NCBI RefSeq assembly: GCF_042477335.2
Contig: NC_091247.1
Coordinates: 9,260,501-9,324,500, forward strand
Direction of reading: 5' to 3'
From: Ovis canadensis
Lineage: Eukaryota; Chordata; Mammalia; Artiodactyla; Bovidae
DNA: 64,000 nucleotides
This document shows, in pieces, positions 25,095 through 36,294 of this stretch (position 1 is its first letter; each line of letters starts with the position of its first letter). The position numbers were made by a program, and so were the translations under genes. The notes under the pieces are model-generated. The model made no database searches. It was not told where the DNA came from and saw only the letters and a program-made list of their open reading frames with translations.

Positions 25095-25440
25095 ACCTTT
25101 CCTGCTGTATTGCCACAGCTCCTTTCTCATTGCCCCCCTCTGCCTTTCTTTTTATTTTCACTCTGGGTAGGTTGGCCTCTTCTTCACTTGTATTCATGGA
25201 TCTGCATGCCAGAATTCCACCCAACCTTTCAGGCCCTGCTCAGATGCTGATGGCACTAGGAAGGCCTCGTGTGTGTCCCTCGGTATCCTGTTCCTGTGTG
25301 GAGTTTGTGGTACTTCTCATTAGTGTTGGAGAGGTACTAGTCTTACCTGCCTCTAGAATGCGAACTCCAGGAGGGCTGCAATAATTTTCTGTTTTGTTTA
25401 TTGCTATATCCCCAGCATCCAGGACAACACATAGTGTTGG
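25095..25440 (+). repeat. L2 LINE 3' end
   Basis: Decayed L2: CTTTCAGGCCCTGCTCAGAT, GCGAACTCCAGGAGGGC, then TATATCCCCAGCATCCAGG. Confidence 0.55.
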
Positions 25441-25962
25441 TTTATTTTTTTAAGCATGACTCTTCTCACTAGAGTGTGCTTTTTGGGAGCCTGTGATATG
25501 ATTTATTCTATAGTGTCCGTGTTATCCTTGTGAATTCAGTGTGCTGAACGGTGGCAGACAAACTAGGAGAAAAGGATTCTGTTCAAAAGTGGGGAATGGG
25601 AAAATCCTGGGAGGCAGAAATAGGAATCACTGATGAGGAAGACTTGCCCTCTTTACCCTCAGGATGAGAGAGATGAGTTAAAACCCAGAAAACCCAGAGA
25701 AGCAGCTGATTTTGAGGGTAGCTATTACAGGAAATGGCTGTAACTTGGGTCTTGTCTTACAGATGAATTAAGGTCAGTGGCTTTGACCACATCCACAGCT
25801 AGGTTTGTTTGAGAAGTATTCTCTTGAAGTTGATGGTAAAATCTTATTTACAGGCCTGGATTCATTAAGATTTAACCAATTCTAATGACACAGACAGCAA
25901 AGGACCTATCCTGAAATGTCCATTTCCTCATCTCCCAGAGTGTTTTTCACAACCTCTGAAGA

Positions 25963-26262
25963 CAGGGAAATCAGTCCTGAACATTCATTGGAAGGACTGA
26001 TGCTGAAGCTGAAACTCCAATTCTTTGGCCACCTGATGTAAAGAACTGACTCATTTGAAAAGACCCTGATGCTGGGAAAGATTGGAAGGTAAGAGAGGGG
26101 ACGACAGAGGATAGGATGGTTGGATGGCATCACCGACTCAATGGACATGAGTTTGGATAAATTCTGGGAGTTGGTGATGGACAGGGAGGCCTGGCATGCT
26201 GCAGTCGATGGGTTTGCAAAGAGTCGGACATGACTGACTGACTGAACTGAACTGAACTGAAG
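25963..26262 (+). mobile_element. BovB LINE, 5'-truncated 3' end
   Basis: Sense BovB from AAATCAGTCCTGAACATTC to the terminal CTGAACTGAACTGAACTGA. Confidence 0.88.
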
Positions 26263-26568
26263 GCAGGGAATCACCATCTGGCGGCTCAGTCTAGGGCCAG
26301 AGCTGGTGGTTGATAAATACTTGGTAAATAAATGAGCAAATGAATAAACCAAAGAATAGACCCTGGAAGGATATAAAGCTACTTTTGAGATATCCCACAT
26401 GTTTGCATTAATACTTTTCAATTACACACTTTTCAAAGAATAAATGTAAATACATTTACATACAATAAAATTCATAACAGTGTTTTGCAATTTTGAATTT
26501 TTCTTGATAAATGATTGTCATGGTGGGAGGGGGCTCTGCAAATCTTTCTAATATTAAAAAAATGACCT

Positions 26569-26692
26569 TGGGAATTCCCTGGTGGTCCAGTGGTTAGGAT
26601 TCTGCGCTTCCACTGCAAGGGTCACAGGTTCCATCCCTGGTTGGGGAACTAAGATCCAGCATGCCACATGGCACAGCCAAAAAAAAGAATAA
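26569..26692 (+). mobile_element. CHR-type SINE
   Basis: GGAATTCCCTGGTGGTCCAG head, GTTGGGGAACTAAGATCC, tail after GGCACAGCC. Confidence 0.85.
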
Positions 26693-27702
26693 AGTAAAGG
26701 TTAAAATTAAAAAAAAAAATCCTTCTACATGAAAAGATTGAGAAGATTTGCCCTGAGATGCTTCTGAAACAGTTTCTGGCAGAACTGCTTAGCACCTTTC
26801 AGACAGAACTCCTGTGTGAGTCACAAGCTCACTGCTGCCCTTTCTACTTTTAGACGGTCAGAAGAGCCTCATGCCATGCTCTCTCAGAGTCGATTCACAC
26901 AAAACAAACTGTCTTTATTGCCTATAACCTGCCCAGTTGTCTAGTCCAGATCCTGTGTTTCCCAACTGCAACATCCTACTGCTATTATTAAGAATACTTA
27001 AAGCTCAGATTGCTACAAGCATGTTTTGAGTGTTGTAGAAAAACAACTTTTGGTCCTTAATCAATTGCCACAAGTTTTAGTATTAGATGAAGCACCAAAT
27101 AACATGTAACCATCTGTTTTAGACAGTGCCAAAATTCACTGAAAATATGCCCTCTTCTAGAACAAGCTTCTTAGCAGAAGTTAACAACAAAAAATATTCA
27201 TCACTTTCCTTCACTACAGGGCTGGTGTATTTAATAAGGAGTCTGGCAATTCAGTTTATTCTGCTTCCAAAGCAAGTTGTCAACTGTTTTAAGTTACTCT
27301 ACTGACATTCTGGTGTGAGCCAGACACTGACTTTTCTCTACCAGAAATCATTTTTTTGCTAAATCCCATTGCCCCCTTCTGCCTGACTTTACTTAAATAA
27401 ACAGCATCAAATATTACAGCTCAGTACTTGCTAAGATACAAAACCTTTCACTTAGGAAAGAGGATCTATACTTACCTTAAAATTCTTAGCTAACAGGCAA
27501 TTTCAGCATCACTTAGATGACATTCAGTTGGAAGAGGGCCTTTGTAAGATCGTTGGGTATGCATACTTCCTAAGAAAGGTGTCTGACAAAGCAAAAAGTT
27601 CATGGCCATATCTGGTGGATAAAGATTCAACAGTAGATCGGCAATTATTATAAAATTTTTAAAATTCAGCAGTATTTACTGACTGTGGATCAGGACCGTG
27701 CC

Positions 27703-27897
27703 AGAGGTTAAAGTGTCTGTCCGCCTGCAATGCGGGAGACCTGGATTCGATACCCTGGAGAAGGAAATGGCAACCCACTCCAGTATTCTTGCCTGGAGAA
27801 TCCCATGGATGGAGGAGCCTGGAGGGCTACAGTCCATGGGGTCGCAAAGAGTCGGACACGACTGAGCGACTTCACTTTCACTTTCACTTTCTGTTTC
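27703..27897 (+). mobile_element. Bov-tA SINE, head partly lost
   Basis: Begins inside the tRNA-like part (AGGTTAAAGTGTCTGTC) and ends GAGCGACTTCACTTTCACTTT. A few bases are missing in the middle of the tRNA-derived part. Confidence 0.85.
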
Positions 27898-30800
27898 TGA
27901 GGACCTCACTGTCTAGCAGGGGACATGGGTTTATGTGAAGAATGGCTGGTATACGTAAAATTCCGAGATAGTAACAAAGGCTACAGCAGTTACCTTTAAA
28001 ATGAAAACGGGATCACTAAGAGTTGGTGTGAATAATTTTCAGGGGTGCTCAGGGAAGGCATCACAGGAGTTATTTTCACAGAGCCTGGAATGATACAAAG
28101 TGTTCCAGGAGGAGGAAAGTTAGGAAGTGGGGATGGAAAAGAGTGTTCAAGGCAGGGAAAAGCGTTGTCGAAGGACAGAAAAGTCCGAAGAGGGGAGCCA
28201 GGGCCCAAGTGGAGATGGGCAGTTAAGACCAGACCAGCAGCCAGCTACTGTGATAGCGGGACCCTGGATGGCAAGCTAAGGGGTTAAGATCCTCTGCGGG
28301 GGATCGGGGAGGTGACAGGACTAGATCTGCTTGGGAGGGGGCAGGGCTTGGAGCAGTCAAGTGAGGAGCTGGGGATGCTGGGAGGGAGTGCCTTGCCCCA
28401 GAGGCTGATGGAACAGGGTGAGCCTGCTTGGGGCCCACCAACCCAGAGATAAGCAGGTGCTGCTGGTGCCAAGACCCGGTCTCCTGGAGATAAGACACTA
28501 GAGCAGTGGTCAGGGGGCTGAGATAAGCCTATGGCCTTTGGAACCCCTCTCTAGACGATTTACATTCAAAATTTAATATCCAGGGCACCAGCAGGCAGGG
28601 CGGGGTTTACTCTGGACACGCTGAGCCAGACAGAACACGTGTAGCTTAGCGGAGCCCAGGACTTGGGCTTTGGAATGCTGGCTCTGTTGGCAGTGTCCTC
28701 CTGCTAGACGGTGATGGCACAAGCACCTGCCTTTCACAGTGGGTGTGAGGTGAAGGGTCAGTCCAAGAAAAGTGCTTAGAATGGTGCAGAACACAGTAAG
28801 CCCACGTAAATGTCAACTCTATCAAGGGGCAAGCAATTGGTTGATTGTACTATGTGCAAATAAAGCTGCTCTGATGGCAAGAGGGTGGTGGTGGGTGGGT
28901 CATGCTCCTTTTCCCTGCCCTTTTCTTGGAGTAGGCCCTGATGCGCCTTTTCTACCAGTTTGAAAATCACTGGACTTTCCACCCCTGGGATTAATTTCTT
29001 CATATATTTCCTGAACCTAAGGCATTTAAGCAGGGAGCTACTGGTGCCAGGCCTGGAATTGTCCCTAGACGGAGTCTCTATTTCTCCAAAGAGAGCAGTG
29101 TGTGAACCCAAGGGACACCCAGTGAGTCACCCAGCCCCTAAAGGCACTGGAAGGTTAATCTGTCCCAGGTCCTTGCCATCCCGCATTAGAACCCTTGGTC
29201 AGTGCCCTACAGGTGGTGAGGGTAACTGCAAATCTCAGAAGCAGACATCCTTCCTAGCTCATGAATAAGGGCCCAGGGAGGGGTTTCCCTGAGGAAGAAA
29301 AAAAAAAAAAATCTCCCCTGCAGACTAGGAAGCTGTCATCCTTTCTTGCTACCTAAGGTAGCCTGGGAGAAAATTCTGCCTCACCAGATTCTTCTGAGGA
29401 ATAAGTGAGCTAATGCAAGTTAGACACTTAGCACATGGTTAAGCGATGAACCTTCTCCTAGGGCTGTTATTTATAGTCTGCAATCCCAATTCTTCTTAAC
29501 ACCTATTAAAGTAGGTATGGTGTTCAGTGGATTGAGTTGGTGCTCAGAGTCCTAAAGATATAGAACTGCATTAAAAAAAAAAAAAACTTTCCAAGAAAGA
29601 TTCTCTGTATCTTCACATTGGGAGTAGACAAAAGATACCTCACAGATTATGACACACTCTATAAATGAGGTTAAAAATTAATCCTTTCCAGTCTGGTTCA
29701 AAGTCACTGCTGTCATTTTAAAGCCTACAATCTCTACTCGGCCAGACCCTGCAGGAATTCCAGCAGCCGGTACAGATTTGGCGTCCGTCCACCACGAGTG
29801 GAGCACTGTGCAGCTCAGGAGCTTTCCGAGAACCCTAACAAGTGAGATTTTACTGCAGTGTGGCTGACCCCAAGTTAACAAGACAGGGCCAGCTCTAGAG
29901 GCAGCCTTTTGCTTCTATCCATAAAAGTTAGCTATTACATTAGACAGACCATTATACTCTGGGGAGTAACAAGTATCTTATTAAGTTATAAATACATTTA
30001 ATGGCTTTAGTCGTTTTCTTATTTTGGAATATGAGGAAGAAAAAAAATAGAACTCACCATTTCTAGACTTTAAAAGCCACTATTTTCTTTTTAAACATCT
30101 ACTTACCTACAATATTGCTTATTTTTATAGTGCCCACATACGCCCCTGAAGGACAGCTGTGCCTCTCCTGTGATGGCATCAAGCTATTTGCAGTGGGACA
30201 AGAAAGTGACAGAAGATTATAAAATCAAATGGTTTGGTTTTGATTCAAACTAGTCAAACCAGTTCAGAAAGACCATGAGACTCTTCTCTCCACCTCTGCT
30301 CCTGTTCTGGCTTCTCATTTAAGTGGGGAAAAAAAAAATACCATTTGTGCCTATCTTCATTTACCATCCATTCATTCTTTTCTTAAAAAGAACACAAGAC
30401 AGAGACGGAAGGGAATAGAGCTCTTATCTTTCACGTTCTGTGCTGAGAAAGAACAAATTTAAGATTACTTGCCAAACAGTAAATGACTGTTAAATCAAGT
30501 TCAACAAGCTTACCTCATTTCCTGTTGCTGACCTGCGAACTGGTCCATTGACTGTGGGCAAATCCTAGAGCTGAACACCCTCCAGGGCGCCTAGGCGTGG
30601 AGACTGTTCTCAAGAAGTGCTCTGGTGGTTTGGTGGGAAGCAGTCCCTGAACTGACTATGAGGAAATCTAAATACACTGCACAGGTGTTACACCCTCCGT
30701 CTGGATAACACCCCTCACATCCCACCCCACTTCTGTTCCCAAATACAAATGAGCCACTTCATCCTTTTCCCCTGATAAGAAACGGGGCCTGCCTCTTTAC

Positions 30801-32057
30801 CCTACAGAGGTCTCTGCCCCCGTGGGAGCCGTGTGGGAAAATCTACTTTCTAGGTGGGCTGGACTGGGGGTAACCAGGGGCCTCGGCAGGGTACCCAGGA
30901 AGGGCAAGAGTAGAGGTCAGCGGGGTCACCATGCTGCAGGGCCTGAACCGTTTGCCCTTGGTCAGAATAGACAGCCTCACCTCAAAAAAAAAGGCTAGAA
31001 ATGGTTCTTTTGGACTTCTTCCCATATAGAGAATGGCTAAGCTAGCTGAGGCAATCTGTAGCTGGCTTCAAAATCAGCAGTAGGGAGGGTGGGGGAAACC
31101 TCACAACAAACAGTGGTAACAGAAGGTTTGTGTGGGAAGATGGTTAAGTTTGGTCTAAAACAAGCAGTGTCTCTGGTAATGAGCTGTTGTTAGGAAATAC
31201 GTGTGGCCCTCAGTGCCTGCGGCACTTTTAAAGAGCCCTGTTGCTGCTTCTTGCGGGTTTTCTTGGGGGTGGGGGTTGGGGAGCAGCGGAGGGGAAAGTG
31301 AGGTGAAGCAGAGGCCCGACTGAAGGGCAAGGCGGCATCACAGAGACTGGAAAAAACCACCTTTCGAGCGCTGTAGCCACAGGCCGCGCTTCTGAATCTC
31401 AGCTCTGCCCGGGAAGCTGCGGTGCCACCTCTGGTAACAGACTCCCCTCCTGTGACTCACAGCTGCTCACATGTTGAGGCGAGGCATCACCTGGGTGCGG
31501 GCACAGAACGCAGGCGTAACTCAGCTGGGAGACTGAGCGGCGTTTCATAAGGGATTATTTACAAAGGGTGTGGGCAGGCTCCAGGGACTCCTACGGGGAC
31601 ACTCCAGTCTCTGAGGGCCGGCGAAACCAGGAGTCAGGGCCGAGCCTCGGCTTGAGAGCCCAAGAGGAGGGTGTAGTCCCAGATGCTGGAGTTGCCTGAC
31701 GGGAGCTGTGCAGAGGGGGCCGGCCTGTCCAGCCACGCCTGGCGGAAAGGAGCCGCGGGCAGTGAAGGCCCGGACTTCTCTCCTCCCACCCACCACGCTC
31801 CTCCCAGAGTGTCTCCTGTGGACCCTGACCAGAAGCCGGGACAGGTCCGCAGGGGTGAGCCTCCAAAACGAAGCCCAGGGTGGGGAGGGGATCTGGAGGA
31901 GCCAAGGGAGAATAACCAGGAGACCCAAACACCTGACGGGGCTAGCGGGGCAGGGGGCTAAACGAGATCATAAATGCCGGACACGGCAAATGATCAACTC
32001 ACTACCCATCTGAGCAGGCTAGTTGGCATTTACTTATCAAAAGCCCACAATATAACT

Positions 32058-32063
32058 TTTATT
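32058..32063 (-). terminator. Distal polyadenylation signal of ZBTB43
   Basis: AATAAA on the minus strand in the context GAGAATAAAAGTTATATTG. A second AATAAA lies about 95 nt upstream at 32153-32158. Either could direct cleavage; the distal one marks the longer transcript. Confidence 0.6.
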
Positions 32064-34794
32064 CTCAGGTGCAAAGGTCAGAATGAAAACAAAGACTTGT
32101 GGTCAAATATCCAGAGTGAAAAACAAAACTTTTACAAAGTTGACAGATAACATTTATTAAAACATGTCATACAAAAGGGCATGGTCTCTTCTATAAGAAG
32201 AAAATATTAAACAGTAACATTCAATTAAGTAAAACCATGCTGTACACTTAAGACAGCAGTATATAAAGACAAAACTATTCAACTTTTGCAACACAGGCAT
32301 AACATTTCACAAAATATCAATAAGATATGCACCTAATGATACTCTGCTTATTGTCAAATGGTTTTGTGGTCTAAGAGTCACCTGACTTGCATAAATAATT
32401 TTCTAGAAGAAACACTGGGAACCTCATAAAAGGAAAGAAGGCAGCAGCAATTGACATTATGACACAGGCTTCAAGCAAAACTAAAAAAAAAAAGTCACAT
32501 TTGCAAAATGTGTTCCAGCATCTTCCCAGAGGGTACTATCAGTAGAAATTTGAAATAAGAAACATGTACCTTCGAACACATAAGTTAGCAAAGACAAAAA
32601 TCCAAACAAACACCCTGGTTTCACTGAACAAAGTGAGTCACAGAAAAGCAACCTAAACCACAAAATTAGTGTGGCACAGAAGGGCTGGAGGGGTGGGGGT
32701 CTATGTTGCTTGGTTTTCAGCATTCCTAAATTATCCAGAGACCTTATAAAAGCAAACCCCTGACGTTGGTGTGATGGCATCCTCTCCACCTTCCCCTACC
32801 CACCCGGGGTCGGGGGGTGCAGCAAATCCCCCCTCCCCAGGGAAAGCCAGCATTGCTGCTTCTGCTCAGCCCCAACTTCATGTCCACAGCAGCCTCAGGA
32901 GGAGGTGTGTGCCTCTGTAGGAAGACGCCACTGAGACTAAGCAGCTTTCCCAGTCAGCTCAGAGTCAGTTCAGTTCAGCAAATGCCCACTTGAGCCGAGG
33001 AGACCCTTTCAGGCAGACTCTTTGAGACCAGCAGCCAAAAGAAGGGACTGGGGGGTAACCTTCAACAGCTGAGGAAAGTTATGGCAGTCTGTTCTCAGCC
33101 GGTCAGACCTACTTTATCGGGTGGATTATTGTAATGTGTGGATCTAAAATGAAAGGCATAGCATCAGTACGAATATTAAAGACCACTGGTGGTGCCTTCA
33201 AGCCCTTTCCCATTGGGACTGGAGAGAAACCACAGTTAAGACTCAAAGTAAGGGACAAACACCTTGGCTGTGGGCCACTGACAAGATCCCTGAAAGACTG
33301 GAAACGTTACCTACTGCTCTCCAAACTCAACGGGAAGGAGAAAGATTTTCTAAAGCTGTACTGAGGGTAAGGACAGAGACTATCTGTCCAACCCAGGGTG
33401 GGCAGGAGGAAAAAAAAAAAAGTAGTAACACAGTATGATCTCTTAAGCCTAAAAGCCAAGTTTACAAAGATTCACTTTCAATATCCAAACTAAGGCAACC
33501 CCCTTACCCCGCCTCTCTGGACATGGCCAGCATTTCAGATGCCCAATCATCTCACGGGGTCTGGTGGACTGATCAGCACCTCTAACTTTTATAAAAAGCC
33601 CACTACCACAGAAAGCTTCAAACGGCAGGTGTGAGGAGCTTACATTTTATATTCTACATTTAGTAGCAGATGCACACGTAAGGATTTCAACAGAAGATCT
33701 GCTTCTCTTCATAACACGTGAAGTCCCAGCACAACTGAGAGCTTCTAAAACTACCACCAGAGAGCTGCCCCCAGTCCTGTCCTCCTCCTCCTCCTCATTA
33801 CGCACGACGGCTGCCATGCTGATCTCAACATAACTGAAGGACCGTGAGATTGTTCCAGAATATTTTTATTATACCTCTCAAGACTCTTCTTCCCAAGTGT
33901 TCCAACACTCATTTGAGTACAATCTTTAATAGAAACCAGCACATCAAACCTTCCAAACAGGCAGAAATGGTCTGCTCATACTATGAGGGTGACTGGCTTT
34001 TGGCCGAACAAAATGGCTACACTGCCTTAGTACTGAAATTAGTAGTAGAAGTGATACAACAATTATTCCTCACATACAATGGCTGGGATCATACCTAAAA
34101 CCCAATGCTTCTAATATGAGAAAAAGAGAAGCAGCAACTGAGCTTGGCTATAAGTCACCTCCACATTCTCTGTCAGGTAACACAGAGAAATGACTGTTAA
34201 CTGGTGAAGTTTCAACACTAAGAGAAGAGGGTATTAACATGGCAAACAACCAAGAGGTAATATCTAGTTTCTAGGTTAAAAAAATCAATATATATTTATA
34301 ATAAAGTTTTAAATACAAAGTGCTTTTTATATATCGAGAATGATACAGTGTTAATGAATAGATCCCTGTTTTGTAACCTTGATTACAAGCGTTAACTGGT
34401 AAGTAAATCTTTCCCCTTTCCATATAACTAAATGCCTTGATGGTAGGAGTTTGAGGATCAGAGGCCATTGCCAGCAAAGTTGCTCATTTCAGAGCAAAGC
34501 CCAACTTTTAAAACAAAAACTTCATTCCAAGTCCAAGAAAAGTTATTTTTGTTTTCAGGAAAAAAAAAGTTTCCACTAAGAAATAATAAACCATTAAGTT
34601 TACGGAAAAGTTGACATAACAGTAGCACCCTGACCCAACCCTGGTGACAGCTTCAGGTATGTTACAGTTTAAAACAACAGTTTAAAAGCTTCTTTTTTAA
34701 TCCCAAACTTCTGACTAATCCTCAGAAAAGGTGTCAGAATAGCTACTTTTCTTGGGTTGTTTTTTTTTTTTTTTTTTGGTAGGTATAGCTATAC

Positions 34795-35017
34795 AGAGCT
34801 TCTGAGAGCTTCTTGTGGCTCAGAGGGTAAAGCGTCTGCCTGCAATGCAGGAGACCTGGGTTCGATCCCTGGGTCAGGAAGATCTCCTGGAGAAGGAAAT
34901 GGCAACCCACTCCAGTACTCTTGCCTGGAAAATCCCATGGACAGAGAAGCGTGGTAGACTACAGTCCATGGGATTGCAAAGAGTCAGACACAACTGAGCG
35001 ACTTCACTATACTTCAC
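34795..35017 (+). mobile_element. Bov-tA SINE inside the ZBTB43 3'UTR
   Basis: Antisense to ZBTB43. Direct repeats TATAGCTATAC at 34784-34794 and 35018-35028 mark a clean insertion, adding about 230 nt to the 3'UTR. Confidence 0.92.
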
Positions 35018-36274
35018 TATAGCTATACGGACTTGTAAATGTATGCAGCTTTATCTATTAAATGAGAGCAGGAATTTGCAGACAACTTCCTAAAATTAGG
35101 AATCTTTCTTTCCCTCTTTTAAAACACATTCCAGCACTCCTAAAGAGCTGGGAGGACCAGCTCAACGTACCCCTCTGTGAGTATCTCTACCAGTGTATTT
35201 TCAAAACTCCCCTTTTCTTGAGCAATTGGTTCCCCTCGTCCCCCTAAGTGTAACCTGACACTCAAAATTCTGCTACTTGGTGGCTCTCGTTCTGACAGCT
35301 GGAGTGTCGCCGTAGCACTCTATAGGCTCCTGAAGTTCACAGGTAACTCTCAGCTGTGGCTTCCAGCTCCTTCCCAGTAACTGGTCATTGACTGACCACT
35401 TCAGGAAGCACCATAATCTAAGACAGAGTGAATGGGCTGGAGCAGCCAATGGTACCGTGGTTGGAGTCAAAGCAGGCTAGAAGTCTACTAGCCAGAGCAG
35501 ATCCCACCGTGTGGATGCTACAATTAAACAAACAGGATTTGGGACAGCAAACCAGTTAGAAATACCTATCTCTGGCACCCTAGAGAATTACAATTAGAAA
35601 CAACTGTTCAAACTAAATGTTAGTACTAAAATATAAAACTCTGACTTATCAAGAGTCTGAAACACGTTGTGATGGTGGCATCTTACAGAAATTGGAGCTG
35701 GTACCATGAGTTACTTTTTTTTCTTACTTAGAATGTCACCCTCTTAATAATCTCCATAGTTTTGGTTAGAATACTCTTTAGAAAGAACAAAACCAGATAA
35801 GAGAGCTCTGTTAATCAACTTAGTATCCTAGGAATCACATTATTTGTAGCTATTACATAAGTAGCATTTCATTCAGTGAAGCAGCTACCAAAATAAACCC
35901 ACATTACCTAAGTATCTATAGTAAGAGCAAAATAAAATTCCAATATGACCTTGTAATAATGACTGATCAAACACCGCTGCCACCTGAAACGGAACTGGGG
36001 GGTTGGAGTCCAATTCCAAGTGCAGGTGTCTCTACCCTCTAGTTCACCAGCTTCATTCCCAAGAAGCCTGAAGGTTCACCTTACCAGGTGTGAGGTGGGC
36101 GCACTTATCCCCTTTAGCCACTCCAGGCCGGGAACAGACACATTTGAAGAATTAGATTTTTTAATTGGCCTACTTAGAACTGGTCTTGCAGAAATATCTT
36201 CCTTTTTTTTAAGCTTCTCTCATAATAGCAAGTAGCACGCATCATCTGTGCCCAGATTTGCATAATTACCACAG

Positions 36275-36280
36275 TTTATT
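36275..36280 (-). terminator. Stop-proximal AATAAA in ZBTB43
   Basis: AATAAA begins 14 nt after the ZBTB43 stop codon (36295-36297). If used, it would give an mRNA with a 3'UTR of only a few tens of nucleotides. Use is unproven. Confidence 0.4.
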
Positions 36281-36294
36281 TTTGTGCCTGCCAC

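Larger units (their letters stand above)
12600..32035. other. Gap between the two ZBTB genes, no gene recognised
   Basis: Apart from the listed repeats I find no coding exon with homology. The stretches 13200-14316, 16640-18090, 18760-19140, 20710-21640, 22190-23535, 23730-24150, 26700-27695 and 28210-32035 appear unique or too decayed to classify. The part at 31300-31960 is GC-richer, with some CpGs, just past the ZBTB43 3' end, and could be a regulatory element. Short microsatellite-like tracts include a C run near 22887 and a T run near 24152. Confidence 0.5.
32040..36294 (-). other. ZBTB43: ZBTB43 3'UTR (about 4.2 kb)
   Basis: The sequence after the stop codon is AT-rich and mostly free of repeats, as expected for a long conserved 3'UTR. 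The exception is one Bov-tA SINE at 34795-35017. Minus-strand AATAAA signals lie at 32153-32158 and 32058-32063. The second is followed by U/G-rich sequence and I take it as the distal end, so 32040 is an estimate. A third AATAAA at 36275-36280, just after the stop codon, could give a very short form. The ends rest on signals, not on transcripts. Confidence 0.7.

Noticed and set aside
25906-26421. 171-residue minus-strand frame
   Set aside because: It is the reverse reading of a BovB 3' end, repeated in similar form at 45200, 46860 and 5334.
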